Assembly (NCBI GenBank): GCA_033060915.1
Contig: CM065378.1
Coordinates: 17,085,501 to 17,149,500, forward strand
Direction of reading: 5' to 3'
DNA length: 64,000 bases
Source: Euryodendron excelsum
Lineage: Eukaryota; Streptophyta; Magnoliopsida; Ericales; Pentaphylacaceae
Positions 11,150 to 22,358 of this stretch are shown piece by piece. A model generated the notes under the pieces. It did not search any database, was not told where the DNA came from, and was given only the letters and a program-made list of their open reading frames with translations. Within the stretch, counting starts at the first letter, position 1. Each line of letters opens with the position of its first letter. Position numbers and translations under genes: made by a program.

Positions 11150-12672
11150 ATTCTGTGACATCTGTCGGCGGCTTGAAATGATGATGAACCTTTCTCCGTT
11201 TTACCATTGATATTCAAATGGTATGATTTTGATTTTAGTTTAGCTAATTTAAAACAACTAAAATTGTGTAGAAGAATTTAGCTAATATATGTGTGTAATT
11301 CTTAATTATCGACCGAGAAGTATGTTATATGTGTTTATGATCCTTTTTTTTTTATAAAAAAAAAAAATCGAATTCGAAAAATGGATATAGTGCTTTAGGC
11401 ATTGCATAAAATTAAGTAGAATGATCAAGGAATATTAATTGAGAGAAATTGAGACCAATGCTGTGGGGGTGGGGGGTAGAATCAGTCAAACGATGGACAG
11501 CGGCTCCGAATAAGAGGGAGCTGATCCACTCCGACCTTGGGGAGCTGTCAAAAGAAGACAAACTCAAATTGGGGACCAAAGAAAAAAAGAAAAAAAGAAA
11601 GAGAAAGAAAGAACTTGGGTCAGATATGGGGGCACATGCAATGGCACCATGAATGGGCATGGATTAATGGTCCTCGTGCAGTGCAGGTATGTGACACGTG
11701 GTCCTAAATACGATAAGGCTCAAACTCAAAGCCCTCCAACCACTGCAAAGAATTAAACATACGTACAATGTTCCTCGTCCCTATCTCTTCCACATATTTC
11801 CCTGTAAACTCTTCTGCATTATCCATCCACCTAACCTTCCTTTCTTCCTTCCTTCCTGCATAATCCTATCTGATTTAGAGTGTGTAATTTGTTACACACT
11901 CTCTCTCACCCACGTCAGTTGTGATATAGTTTAGCAAATGACTGATTCAGCACCTCCCCCCACCTTAGCATTTAGATCTATCATGATTAATATGTACATA
12001 AACAAACTAACAAGAAAAATGATTGAGGGTAGCGGGTGTATGCTACTCGGGTCGTGTCCTTTACTTTGCATCATTTAAAAATTTTAAAAATAAAATAGAC
12101 TCACTTTTGTATTTTTTTAAGTACAACAAATGATGATTTAACTTCATATATAAGATGTGAGTATAAAATTTTATGATATATGTAGATCAGATTATTTTGA
12201 ATCTCAAGAATGTTAATCCACGAATCGAACCATACTTATGTATTTTATTATTTTAAAATCCAGAACAAAACAGAACTAAACCTCCTAGCATACTTTAGTT
12301 AACTGGTCTATGAAAGCTGTGTTAATTTGCTTCTTGCATCTTTCAATTCTTTTATGTGACCCTGATTAAGAGTATAGAAAAACCGTAGGTTATGTAGAAT
12401 TTTGTTGAAGGGGCTAAAGTAAAAAATTTTAATATTAGAATGTCAAGATAAGTTTTTATAAATTTTAGGAGGCCAAACACTATTTTTTAACTAATATTGA
12501 AATCTATAGGGTTCTAATAAAATTTTATCAAAATAAGAAAGGCCATGTCTGCATTGCCCAAACATGGGTCCCTGATCATTGCACTTATTTTCGACTCTCT
12601 CCCCCACCTCACCGCCGCATATACGTGCACACAAATGCAGGAATGGTTGTTAATCCAGCCATTTTTAAAAAC
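11149..12672. other. Intergenic, left flank of Tat element
   Basis: No gene is supported. It contains A/T-rich DNA, an AG-rich patch (11575-11612) and a CT-rich patch (11835-11910). The last bases, AAAAC at 12668-12672, are the target-site duplication of the adjoining retrotransposon. Confidence 0.6.
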
Positions 12673-13227
12673 TGACGATGCAATGAACTGGTACGTCTTT
12701 CCCAACCTCTGGTGCAACTTGTCGGAGTGATGAATCCCCTTGCCTGGAACACCGGTGTGGTACCTGCCAAAGACACTCCGATGCAAAAGTTAGGCCAGGA
12801 AGAAATGGACAGAATTACAGTATTTAGGGTGGTGTAAAATTATACCTTCCTGGAGGTGATGACTGTCCTTCTTATAGGAGTGTTAGCTTGGATCGTGGTC
12901 ACCTTCACGGGTCAACTAATCGTGCCCCTAGTCATGCCTCCCACTTCGTGGGGATATATCGTGCCTTGATTTTAGGTTCCATGGACCATGCCCCCGCTCG
13001 TGGGGGAACCGTTCGAATCATGGGATCGTGGGGGCTAATCACCAGGCGAGAATCTCGGAGTATTTTTATGGCAGCGTCCAGTGTATCGCTGGAGCTCTGC
13101 CGCTCTTCCTACCAGCAGACCTGACCCAAGAGGGGGAGAGGGGCCTGATTTGGAGATGTGAGCCGAGCTAGTCTGGTCTGTCCACAAAAAGGGCCGACCA
13201 GCTGTACTTGTATTGTTTGTGTCATCA
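12673..13227 (-). repeat. 3' LTR of Tat element
   Basis: 555 bp. On the plus strand it starts TGACGATGC and ends GTGTCATCA, with TG...CA termini preserved. It is preceded by the target duplication AAAAC. One C is extra compared with the other LTR, in CCTCCCACTTC. Confidence 0.92.
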
Positions 13228-13230
13228 GAT

Positions 13231-13243
13231 GCCCCCAATTCCC
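13231..13243 (-). other. Polypurine tract of Tat element
   Basis: Just upstream of the 3' LTR the minus strand reads GGGAATTGGGGGC, a short G-rich tract in the position where plus-strand DNA synthesis is primed. Confidence 0.65.
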
Positions 13244-13902
13244 TTGACAGCCCAGGTCAGCCTATGGGAATTTCAAAGATCAGCCTACGGGGGTTTCAAA
13301 GAGTCGCCGGACGCCGTCGAACAGGCGCATTTATAGCACAGCAGAATCGTCATGATTACTGTGTCAAGTGAATTGGCGTGACCATTGGCCTCCCACCACG
13401 TGGCTCCGCAGGGTTGGTTTCGTATACTGATTGGACACTATAAACATTGACCGTCCGATCTGAGACCCTTAGGCCGATCCGCACCGTTGATTTCGAAAAG
13501 AGAGAGCTTATAAAACCCCGGGGGTTCACTTAAGGGTTCGTTTTGCTTGCATTCTTCAAATTATCTGGCGAGTAGTTTCTTTTGTTTCCTTTCCCTTCTT
13601 CCTTTGCTATCGTTGGCCGCTCCAGGCGAATTCGAGATCTTCGCCTTTCACCGTCGTTGGTCACCCAAGGCAAAGTCGAAATTCGTCCGCCATTTCCCTT
13701 TTCATCAAGGTATTCAAATCGTACTCAGTACATGTTTTGGCTACTTCAAAAGGCCATTTGGTACTACGAGTGGAGAATCAGGACTTCTCATCCCCTATGG
13801 TTCATAGGAAACCCTTCATTTGTCGAATCTGTGTATTGGGGTGTCTTAGAGGCCTCCAAGTTTGCCTTTGTAACCCTGCACAAAATAGAGGACCCTAGGA
13901 CC
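13244..13902 (+). other. Leader region of the antisense gene
   Basis: Contains the TATA box at 13509 and an open frame from 13582 that merges into the aORF. I prefer ATG 13903 because a GT donor-like site at about 13709 and AG sites near 13853 suggest a 5' leader intron. The upstream residues also show no family motif. The true start needs transcript data. Confidence 0.4.
13509..13515 (+). promoter_or_regulatory. TATA box for the antisense gene of the Tat element
   Basis: TATAAAA sits in a GC-richer setting, followed by CCCCGGGGG, inside the element between the 3' LTR and the antisense gene. It points in the aORF direction. A 5' leader with a possible intron (donor-like AAGGTATTC at about 13709) separates it from the proposed start codon at 13903. 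Confidence 0.55.
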
Positions 13903-16039
13903 ATGAACCCGATTACCCTATCATCAGGCTCTGAGCGCACCGCCTTGGCGGATCTAGATAGCGTTAGGCCAGATGAGGCTTCGAGCGCCTCTGCGGGCTA
14001 TTCTGGGGACAACGTTGGGGGTGCCACCCAGGAGGTGAGGCTGAAGAGGGCGAGGAGCCCTGTGGCCATCGTGGATGCCTTTGAGAGTGCCCCAGCAGCT
14101 GTGGTCGTGGACGGGGCTGGGTCACTTGCTGCTCCAGAGTGTAGGTACGAGGCTCGACACTTTGCTTCCATCCTAGATGGGGCAAAAGTGAGGAAACTCT
14201 AGTTTGCCTATCAATTCCCGGCCTCCATGAGTTATAGAGTGCTGGAGAGTGAGGACAGAGCGTGCTTCCCCCGCCCTGGTGAGATAGCAGTGTACGAGAG
14301 TGCGCTGTCTGGGGGACTAAGATTTCCCATTGCTCCTCCTATCAGAGGAGTCCTGAGCCGGGCCAGGCTAGCCCCAAGTCAGCTCATGCCCAACTCGTGG
14401 CGTATTCTTGTGGGCTGTGCTGCCCTATGGCAAGCTGCTACAGACAAGGATGAAATCCTAACCCCGGAAGATTTCTTTTCCTACTATAAAATAACGGAGA
14501 GCGAGAGCGAGAGCTGGTATTACTTCTCAGCTCGGGAGGGTCAGCAAGCTCTGATAACCAAACTCCCGATCTCCCACAAATGCTGGAAGGAGAAATTTTT
14601 CTTTGTGTATGGCGAGGGTATGGAGATTGCACACTGGGAAGATGTGACTGACCAGACCCCTTGTATTCCGAGGCAATGGGGCAGACCAGGTAGGAAGGGT
14701 AAGCGGCCTTTATACTTTTATGCTTGATCCCATCTTAAGATAGTGGTCTGACCATTGCCCATTTTTCTTTTGCTTAGCACGCCTCCCTGTGCTAGAGGAT
14801 GATTCGAGGGAATGCCGTCTGTTGAGGGTGAGAGAGCACCCAGTCAAGAATTGGGCGCCCCTTGTAGCTGGTGAGAGCTTGACAACCTATCTTTTAGGTC
14901 CAGACCCTTCCATCGAAGCCCTTCGCGTTGAGAGGAGTGAGTCTGGTGAGTCTGTTTTGGCTGCTTTCTGACGCAAGCGCACTGACTCTTGTTTTATCTG
15001 TTTTCCAGGACAAGATTCGAACATGGGCTTTGATAAGAGGAGTATGGGGTCTTCCGCGAAGAACAAGTTCGAAGAGATGGAGAAGGTAAGGGCAGCCGGA
15101 GAGAGGCCCAGCAAGCGCCACCGGCCTAGCTCTGGAGGAAAGGCGGTCGAGCCATCTTCCGACAAAGGTCCCCTGGTGGTCAGTACTCCTGTGGCAGCTC
15201 AGGCCCCAGCTGCTGCCAAGGTATCTGGTCAGCCATCCAAAGCTAGTTCTAGTATGCCTCCGCCTGCCGCCCAAGCATCCACTGACCCCCCAACCCAAAC
15301 TCAACAAGGCGAGCCCCTCATCGTGGAGGATGTCCAGGCTGCCTAGGAGAGGATGAAGCAGTTCATCAGCATGGAGGACGTGGGACCCCTTATTGACTGG
15401 AGCAACGCTCAGCTGACAAGGAGCATGAACCATGATACTGTCAAGGTGAGGACTCTAGTCATCCTTTGCCTCTTATCTAATTACTTGTTTATTGAGGCTA
15501 ACCCTGCCATCTTTTTGCAGTTCCATGTGAAAGCGCTCTGGCTCTCCACCCGCCTGAAGGCGAAGACAACTGAGTGCTCCAAAAAGGGCCAAGTTATTGA
15601 GACCCTGACCGGTTCTGTCAGTGGTCTGGAAAAGAAGGTCAAGGATGCCGAGGAAGCCTAGGCAGTCGTAGAGGCAGAGAAGACTGCCGTGCTAGATGAA
15701 GTATCCGAGCTCAGAAAAAAGGTGGAAACTCTGGAATTTGATGCCCAGGCTTTTGGGGTGATCAAAGAATCCCTCACTTCGAGGGTAGCTGAGCTAGAGG
15801 GGCAGCTAAAAAGTGCTTGGGTCAATGCTGTGGAGGAGTTCAAAGATGGGGCGGCCTTTCAAGACGAACTCAGCGAGGCCTACATGGAAGGTTTCGTTGA
15901 TGCCAAGGTCGCAGCCAAGAAGCTCTTCCCAGACCTCGACCTTTCTGCTCTGAAGCCTTCTGATGACACCACCTCCAATGTGCCTAGCGTTGAAGACCAA
16001 ACCACTGCGACAGAGGAGGGATATGAGGCCCAATCTTGA
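13903..16039 (+). pseudogene. Antisense extra gene (aORF) of Tat element, four exons, three in-frame TAGs
   Basis: A gene opposite to gag-pol, between pol and the 3' LTR. Proposed exons are 13903-14689, 14778-14945, 15009-15445 and 15521-16039. All three introns are GT-AG (88, 63 and 75 nt). The phases match (1, 1, 0), and one reading frame of 637 codons runs through. Exon 1 has a plant-transposon domain resembling the 'putative gypsy type transposon' family (Transposase_28): LAPSQLMPNSWRILVGCAAL, then WYYFSAREG and KCWKEKFFFVYGEG. Exon 3 is rich in Ala/Pro/Ser. Exon 4 is a predicted coiled coil (LEKKVKDAEEA, VSELRKKVETLE, VAELEGQLKSA) followed by EAYMEGFVDAKVAAKKLFP. The only breaks are TAG at 14200, 15344 and 15659. 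Function unknown; family recognition from motifs, splicing inferred. Confidence 0.8.
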
Positions 16040-16214
16040 TTCCCTTGTAATGACATCTAGTAGCACACTTTTTTTTTTTTTTTTTTGTAATCCGCCTTTG
16101 ATCAATGAAAAGTCACTTTCATCAACTATGTTTCCACGCCTGAATGCCTGTGATTAATGGTTTGCATTAACTTTGTCTAACTCCAAAGGGGTTGGTCACA
16201 CTGGTCAGTTTGAG

Positions 16215-16860
16215 CAACCTAACCACTTAGGTTTGACGACCATGGTGCCGTTCAACTGGTCTGATCAGTCTAGGGGACTTACCAGTTGGGATTTGTAGCA
16301 TCGTGGTTGTTTTTGTAATGTCTAGGAACTGACCAGCTAAGCTTAGCAGCCTCGCGGCCTTTTGGCCAATCTAGACTGCCTTAGGACTGACTAGTTAGAC
16401 TTGCCTTGCTGGCCTTTTCGGCTTTTTCTAGTTAGCCATGGGACTGACCAGTTGGGCTTAGTAGCCCTGCTGGCCTTTCGGCTATTCTGGTCAGCTATGG
16501 GACTGACCAATTAGGCTTATCAGTCTTGTGGCCTTTTGGCTTTCTGGTCAGCCATGGGACTGACCAGTTGGGCTTTATAGCTTTGTTGGCCTTTCAGCTG
16601 TTCTGGTCAGCTATGGGACTGACCAGTTGGGCTTAATAGCCTTGTTGGCCTTTCAACTATTTTGGTCAGCTATGGCACTGACCAGTTGGGCTTAATAGCC
16701 TTGTTAGCCTTTCGACTTTTCTGATCAGCCATGGGACTGGCCAGTTGGGCTTATTAGCCTTGTGGCCTTTCGGCTCTCCTGGTCAGCCATGGGATTGACC
16801 AGTTGGGCTTATCAGCCTTGTGGCCTTTCGGTTTGGCTGGACTGACCAGTTTGGCTTCAA
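16215..16860. repeat. 57-59 bp minisatellite between pol and aORF
   Basis: About ten imperfect units built on GGACTGACCAGTTGGGCTT, an AGCCTTGTGGCCTTTCGGCT-type middle, and TCTGGTCAGCCATG. Units start at about 16325, 16384, 16441, 16500 and 16557 and continue to 16860; copies before 16325 are more diverged. Neither flanking reading frame enters it. Tandem arrays in the 3' non-coding part of Tat/Ogre elements are a known source of plant satellites. Confidence 0.88.
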
Positions 16861-16919
16861 AAGTCCTGGGAGACAATCGTTTTGGGCAACAAATATTTCA
16901 TTAAAGAGTGCTGATTACA

Positions 16920-18241
16920 TCAAACATAATATTTTCTCAGGTGTTCAACATACCAAGGGTTAGGAAGCTCTTTGCCGTCAATTCCGGTTAGCCAGTAGGT
17001 TCCTTTCCTCGAAAACCCTTTGACTGTGTATGGCCCTTCCCAATTTGGCCCGAGTTTGCCATCGCCGGGCCTTCTAGTAGACTGATTGACCCTTTTGAGA
17101 ACCAAATCTCCTGCTTTGAACGCCCTAGGTTTTACTCTGGCATCGTGATACCTGCGCATCCTTTGTTGATAAGCAGCTACCTCCACCACTGCCTGCATCC
17201 TTTTTTCTTCAAGTAGGTCTAGGCTTACCTCTAGGGCCTCGCTGTTGGCCTCTGCTTCGAAATGTTCGACCCTGGGGCTGTGTAGGCTTATCTCCACCGG
17301 GATGACCGCTTCAGATTCGAAAGTCAGGGAGAAAGGGGGTGTGTCTTGTTGCGACCCTTTCTGTTGTTTTGTAGACCCACAGGATGTTGGGAAGCTCTTC
17401 CGCCCATAAACCCTTTGCCTGTTTCAGCTTTGCCTTGATGCTTTTGAATAGGGTCTGGTTGGTAACTTCAACCTGGCCATTGGCTTGAGGATGCTCTAGG
17501 GAAGAGTAGTGGTGGCTGATCTGGAGGTCTGAACACATCTAACCGAACTGACCACCTTTAAACTGTTTCCCGTTGTCTGTGACGACCACCTTTGGGATAC
17601 CGAACTTGCATATGATGTTTTTCCATAGGAAATTCTTCATTTTCTGCTCAGTGATTGTGGCGACCACTTCGGCTTCTGCCCATTTTGTGAAGTAATCAAC
17701 CGCTATCACCGCAAACTTAGTCTAGCCCTTCCCCAAAGGCAAAGCCCCCACTATGTCTATCCCACACTGGGCGAAAGGCCATGGGCTCTGGATTGGCGTT
17801 AATTCCTAGGCCGATTGTCTTGGGATGTTAGAAAATCTTTGGCATTTATCACATCTTCTTACAAACTCTTGGGCGTCTTTTTCCATTGTGGGCCAGTAGT
17901 AGGCTGCTCTGAGAATCTTCTTAACCAAAGCTCTCCCTCCTGAGTGGTTGTCGTAGACACCTTTGTGTACCTCTCTCATGATGTAATCTGCCTCTGCTTT
18001 TCTTGCACACCTTAGCCAGGGCATGGTGTGTCCCCTTTTATATAGAATGTTGTTTATTAGGGCGTATCTGCTGACCCTATACTGAATCCTCCATGCTTCA
18101 ACTTTATCTGCTGGTAGGGACCCTTTTTCCAAGTAGTTTTTGATTGGTGTTACCCATTCCACTTCTTGTTTTGCCTGCAATATTTCTGGTTTTCGAATAC
18201 TTGGTGAATCCAACACTTCCATAGGTACTTCGGGGTCGTCC
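16920..18241 (-). pseudogene. Integrase of Tat element
   Basis: Would insert element cDNA into the genome. The zinc-binding part is visible (REVHKGVYDNHSGGRALVKK, then CDKCQRF). The DDE core follows: GIDIVGALPLGKG (first Asp), VVVTDNGKQFKGGQF (second Asp), and SSLEHPQANGQVEVTNQTL with the catalytic Glu. A C-terminal GPYTVKG...WYVEHLRKYYV block ends at 16920. TAG stops lie at about 17803, 17725 and 17540, and a one-base shift near 17335. The catalytic triad residues remain readable although the frame is broken. Confidence 0.87.
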
Positions 18242-18243
18242 TC

Positions 18244-18660
18244 CTAGGATGATGCAATCTTGGCCAACCGATCTGCCTCTTCGTTCTGCGATCTCGGTAC
18301 TCTTTCTAGAAGTAATTTAGAAAATTTTCTTACCAGACCTTTAGTCATCTCACAATACTCTTGCATTTTTTCTCCTCTGGCCTCATATTCTCCCTTGACC
18401 TGTTCTACCACGAGTTGAGAGTCGCTCCGTACTAGGACGTGTTCTGCCCCCATTCACCAAGCCATTTGGAGACCAGTAATCAAGGCTTCATATTTAGCCT
18501 CATTGTTAGAGGCGGGGAATTTGAACTTGACAGCATACTCTAGTTTGTGCCCTTCAGGGGTGATGAGGACGATCCCGGCACCACTTGCTCTGTCCGTCGA
18601 GAAATCGTCTACGTTGAGCACCCACTAGGGTGGCAGGGTGTCATTACTGGGGCAAGTTGT
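18244..18660 (-). pseudogene. Second, archaeal-type RNase H of Tat element
   Basis: An additional RNase H downstream of the retroviral-type one is a known trait of Tat-lineage elements. Visible blocks are WVLNVDDFS (the usual VDGSS-like start has a Gly-to-Asp change), NNEAKYEALITGLQMA (catalytic Glu), VRSDSQLVVEQVKGEYEA (catalytic Asp) and SQNEEADRLAKIASS. Stops occur as TAG before WVLNVD (about 18628), TGA after MAW (about 18455) and TAG at about 18242. Confidence 0.82.
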
Positions 18661-18810
18661 GGGCTGGGTGAACTCAGCGATGAAGTCTGCTATAGCCTGC
18701 CCCTTAATTGCCAGTCTTGGTCTGTATTGGATGTCGAATTGGCTGAGTTTTATGGACCATTTAACAAGTCTTCCCGAGATCTCTGGCTTGTGGAGGATCT
18801 TCTTCAATGG

Positions 18811-20190
18811 CTAATCTATCAGGACAACTATGGTGTGAGTCTGGAAGTACGACCTCAATCTCCTTGCTGAGGTCACGAGGGCAAGGGCTAGCAACTCCAT
18901 TTTGGGGTATCGCTCCTTTGCGCCCTTCAGGGCCCTACTTGTGTAATAGACGGGCTTTTGGACTCCTTCCTCTTGCCGGACCAGGGCAGAGCTCACCGCT
19001 GTATCTGACACCTTGAGGTAAAGGTAGAGCTCTTCTCCTTCTATGGTTTTGCTCAACAGTGGTACCGAACTCAGATACCCTTTGAGTTGTTGAAAAGCCT
19101 GTTCACATTGAGGAGTCCACTCAAAAGCTTTACGTAGAACTCTAAAGAAAGGAAGGCACTTATCTATTGATTTGGAGATGAATCTGTGCAGCGCTGCTAT
19201 TCTGCCAGCCAGCCTTTGGACTTCCTTGGTGGACATTGGGGACTGCATGTCTAACACTGCCCTGATTTTCTCGGGGTTAGCCTCTATTCCTCGGTTGGAG
19301 ACCATGAACCCCAGGAACTTGCCAGATGCCACTCCAAAGGCGCATTTGGCAGGATTCAACTTCATTTTGTAGGCTCGCAAGTTCTCGAACGTCTCTTCCA
19401 GGTCGGCTAGGTGGTTGATGGCTTGCTTGCTCTTTACTAGCGTGTCATCTACGTAGACTTTCATGTTTTTGCCGATCTGATTGCTAAACATGCGGTTAAC
19501 AAGCCTTTGGTATGTTGCCCCGGCGTTTTTTAGGCCGAAAGGCATTACCTTGTAACAGTAAAGTCCTCTGTTGTCACGAACGCCGTGTTTTCCTGATCAT
19601 GCTCGGCCATCCTTATTTGGTTGTATCCTGAGAAAGCATCCATGAAGGTCAACATCTCGCCCCTGCCGTCGAATCCACTAGTTGATCTATTATGGGTAGA
19701 GGAAAGCTATCTTTGGGACACGCTCTGTTCAAGTCCGTGAAATCTACGTACATTCTCCATTTTCTGTTTGCCTTTTTGACCATCACTATGTTAGATAGCC
19801 AGGTTGGGTATTAGGCCTCTTTTATGAAGCCTGCCGTGGTCAATTTCTCGACTTCGTTTGCTACCGCCTCGTTGCGTTCTGGAGTGAAAGACCTCCTTTT
19901 CTGTCTGACCGGCTTTGCTGTTGGGTCTATGTTTAGATGATAGGCAATGATCCTGGTGTCAATTCCTAGCATATCCTCATGAGACCAAGCAAAAACATTA
20001 GCATGATGCTTGAGAAAATATCTCAATTTCTCCTTGAATTCTTCAGGGGCCGCTGTTCCAATTTTCACTGTCCTGGTCTGGTCTTGCTCTCCGACCACTA
20101 CCTCCTCGAGTTCTTCTACTGGTTCTCCTCTCCTAATTTCCTCCTCATCTCGAACTTCCAGCTCTTCAATTAACATAGCCTTCTTGGTGT
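18811..20190 (-). pseudogene. Reverse transcriptase and first RNase H of Tat element
   Basis: Copies element RNA into DNA. RT begins with FKEKLRYFLKHHANVFAWS and KPVRQKRRSFTPERNEAV, and has a TAA at about 19816 inside KEA-YPTW. Fingers and palm follow, with the catalytic YVDD box in MKVYVDDTLVKSKQ (19440-19480) preceded by MPFGLKNAGATYQRLVN. A frame disruption lies near 19546-19690. The connection and Ty3-type RNase H follow (FEWTPQCEQAFQQL, then VYYTSRALKGAKERYPKME), ending at a TAG at about 18810. The core catalytic YVDD is intact but the frame is broken in several places. Confidence 0.88.
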
Positions 20191-20816
20191 CTCCCTTGAG
20201 GGATGCCATATAGCATTCTCTGGCGGTCTGCTGGTCACCCCTGGCTTCCCCAACTCCTTGGGATGTGGGGAACTTGACCTTCAAATGGTAGGTCAATGGC
20301 ACGGCCTTGAACTCATTGAGGGCTGTTGTGCCCACAATGATGTTATAAGCTGACGAGCAATCTACTACTAAAAATGTTACCATCTTGGTAGCTTGTTGGG
20401 GCATTGTTCCTAGTGTTACCGGTAGAGCGATGGAGCCTAGAGGCGTGACTCTGTCTCCAGTGAAACCGACAAGGGGGGAGTTAACCGGTTGTAACTACTC
20501 CCTGCCGACCTTCAGTTGTTCGAAGGCCTTTAGGAAGAGAATATCTGCCGAGCTGCCACTGTTCACCAGGACCCTACGGATTAAAAAATTGGACACTACT
20601 GCCGATATGACTAGGGGGTCATCATGAGATTGGCATACGGTCCCAGCCTCGTTGTCTGTGAACGTATTGGGATCATGTTTAGCCCGAAATTTTTTGGATA
20701 ATCGATCTACGGACATGACTTCTCTCTGGCTCCGTACCTCCCTAGCATGTCGCTTCCTTGCTGATGAAGACTCTCTGCCGCCTGCGAAACCACCAGAAAT
20801 GACCTAATCTCGCCCA
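20190..20816 (-). pseudogene. Aspartic protease region of Tat element
   Basis: Retropepsin that would cleave the gag-pol polyprotein. The active-site loop reads LVNSGSSADILFLKAFEQL near 20515-20560. The catalytic Asp normally at the second position of this loop is Asn, a single G-to-A change that should abolish activity. The second half (VVDCSSAYNIIVGTTALNEF) begins about 20370, and a TAG interrupts the domain at about 20514. Position between gag and RT agrees with the family order. Confidence 0.8.
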
Positions 20817-20819
20817 TAG

Positions 20820-22340
20820 GCTACTGGTTTTGCCTTCCTCTCTCTGGGCTTTTTTGTTCGGCCTGCCTTGGTGCCGGCTCTCGCCTCTCGTCACGTCTGC
20901 CCCCCGCTATGTATCTACCTAACTTTCCTTGCTTGATTAGGTGCTCGATCTGCTGCTTGAGGTGGTAGCAATCCTCTGTGTCGTGCCCGTGGTCTTGATG
21001 AAAACGGCACCACTTATTGGTCGGCCTTTTCTCTGGTGGGGTCCTCATCCTCCCAGGCCACCTCAGCATCGTATCCCCCTTGATCTCGTAGAGCACTTGA
21101 TCCAGAGAAGTGTTCAATGGGGTGAAGTACTGGTTATATCTGGCCTGCTTGGTCCTATTGCTCTCTCCCCTTGGCTTCTGCTCTGCCAACCGTGGGGTCT
21201 TTGCTGTTCTATTGTCTTTCTTTTCCTCTGCCGTCCTCTACTTGTCCAGACTGGTTGTGACACTTCCTTGGTCTTCCCTGGCTTTGAGGGTATCCTCTGC
21301 ATTCATGTATTTCTACGCTTGGAGCATTAGCACAGCCATGGTTTTGGGCGCCTCCTTGGCCAGGGAGAACAGGAACTTGGGAGTCCTGACACTTGCAATG
21401 AAAGCTGCCACTGCCACTTTTTGATCCAGGTCATCTACATAAAGAGTCTCCTGGTTAAAGCGGGTGACAAACTCGCGCAGGGTCTCCTTCTCACGCTGCT
21501 TGGTGTTGAACAGGGAGGTGGAAGGCCTCCTCTGTCTCTGCCTTTTGATGTAATGGCTGATGAACAATCTGCTCAGGTCCACAAATTTATTAATTGTCCC
21601 AGGAGAGAGCCTGTGGAACCAAATCCTTGCCGGACCCTTAAGGGTGGTGGGAAATGCCCTGCACATAATTTCGTCGGGGACCGCCTGAAGGTCCATCAGA
21701 GCCTTATACGTCTCGAGGTGGTCCAGGGGATCCTTGGTGCCATCAAAAGATTCCAACATGGGCATTTTGAATTTCGGGGGCAAGGGCATCCTCATAACCG
21801 CTGGTGTGAACGGCATGTCCGTCCAGCTCACCAGCTCTTCTACCGTGCTGGGGCCTTTTTCTTTCACTGCCGCTATCACTCCAGCCAGTTTGGCCTGCAT
21901 TTCCTTCAACTGCTCGTCCCACATCGGCTGAGTTTTGGAAGTGTGTTCTGGAAGAACCACTGTCATTGCTTTGGACCGGTCGGCGTGGCTCTAGGCTTCG
22001 TCAGCGTGAAATCCAGCCCCTCTCGGGAGAGGGTTCTCCCCTGGGAGCGCTGGGTTTTTCGCTCCTTCGCCGACGTTGCGTCCTTGGTTCCTTGCCACCG
22101 GCTGGTTCGCAGGTAATGGTGGGTCCTCTAGCGGTGGCGGGTCTATCGTCCCTGGTGCCTCCAGCTGGGGGGGGGGAGGGCAATCTCCTCTCCAACTCCT
22201 GATTCCGGGAATGGAGTTGGTTCATAGCGGCCATCATCTCAATGATCTGCTGCTCCAAGGCAGCGATTCTGGCGGTGCTTTTTCCCTCCATTTCTCCGCC
22301 TATCCTAGTTGATGCAGCACCGGATCGGGTCAAGACCATG
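20820..22340 (-). pseudogene. gag of Tat element
   Basis: Capsid/nucleocapsid polyprotein region. From an ATG at 22340 the frame runs to a TGA at 22001-22003. A frame change near 21970-22000 leads into the next segment (21313-21966). That segment holds a Retrotrans_gag-type domain: MLESFDGTKDPLDHLETYK, then GPARIWFHRLSPGTI and LREFVTRFNQE. After TAG codons at about 21313 and 21237 the frame resumes with a WCRFHQDHGHDTEDCYHLK nucleocapsid-like motif (about 21000), ending at a TAG at about 20818. The motif order is typical of Tat-lineage gag. Not functional as it stands. Confidence 0.85.
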
Positions 22341-22358
22341 AAACGATCTAAGTGTCGT

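Noticed and set aside
10901..11207. Proline-rich (minus) and glycine-rich (plus) open frames
   Set aside because: They are translations of the 52-nt G homopolymer and have no other support.
16215..16860. CRISPR-like array of regularly spaced repeats
   Set aside because: The repeats are contiguous with no unique spacers, within a plant retrotransposon; this is a minisatellite.
21421..22116. 231-codon plus-strand frame
   Set aside because: Antisense shadow of the Tat gag region; composition and position are explained by gag on the other strand.
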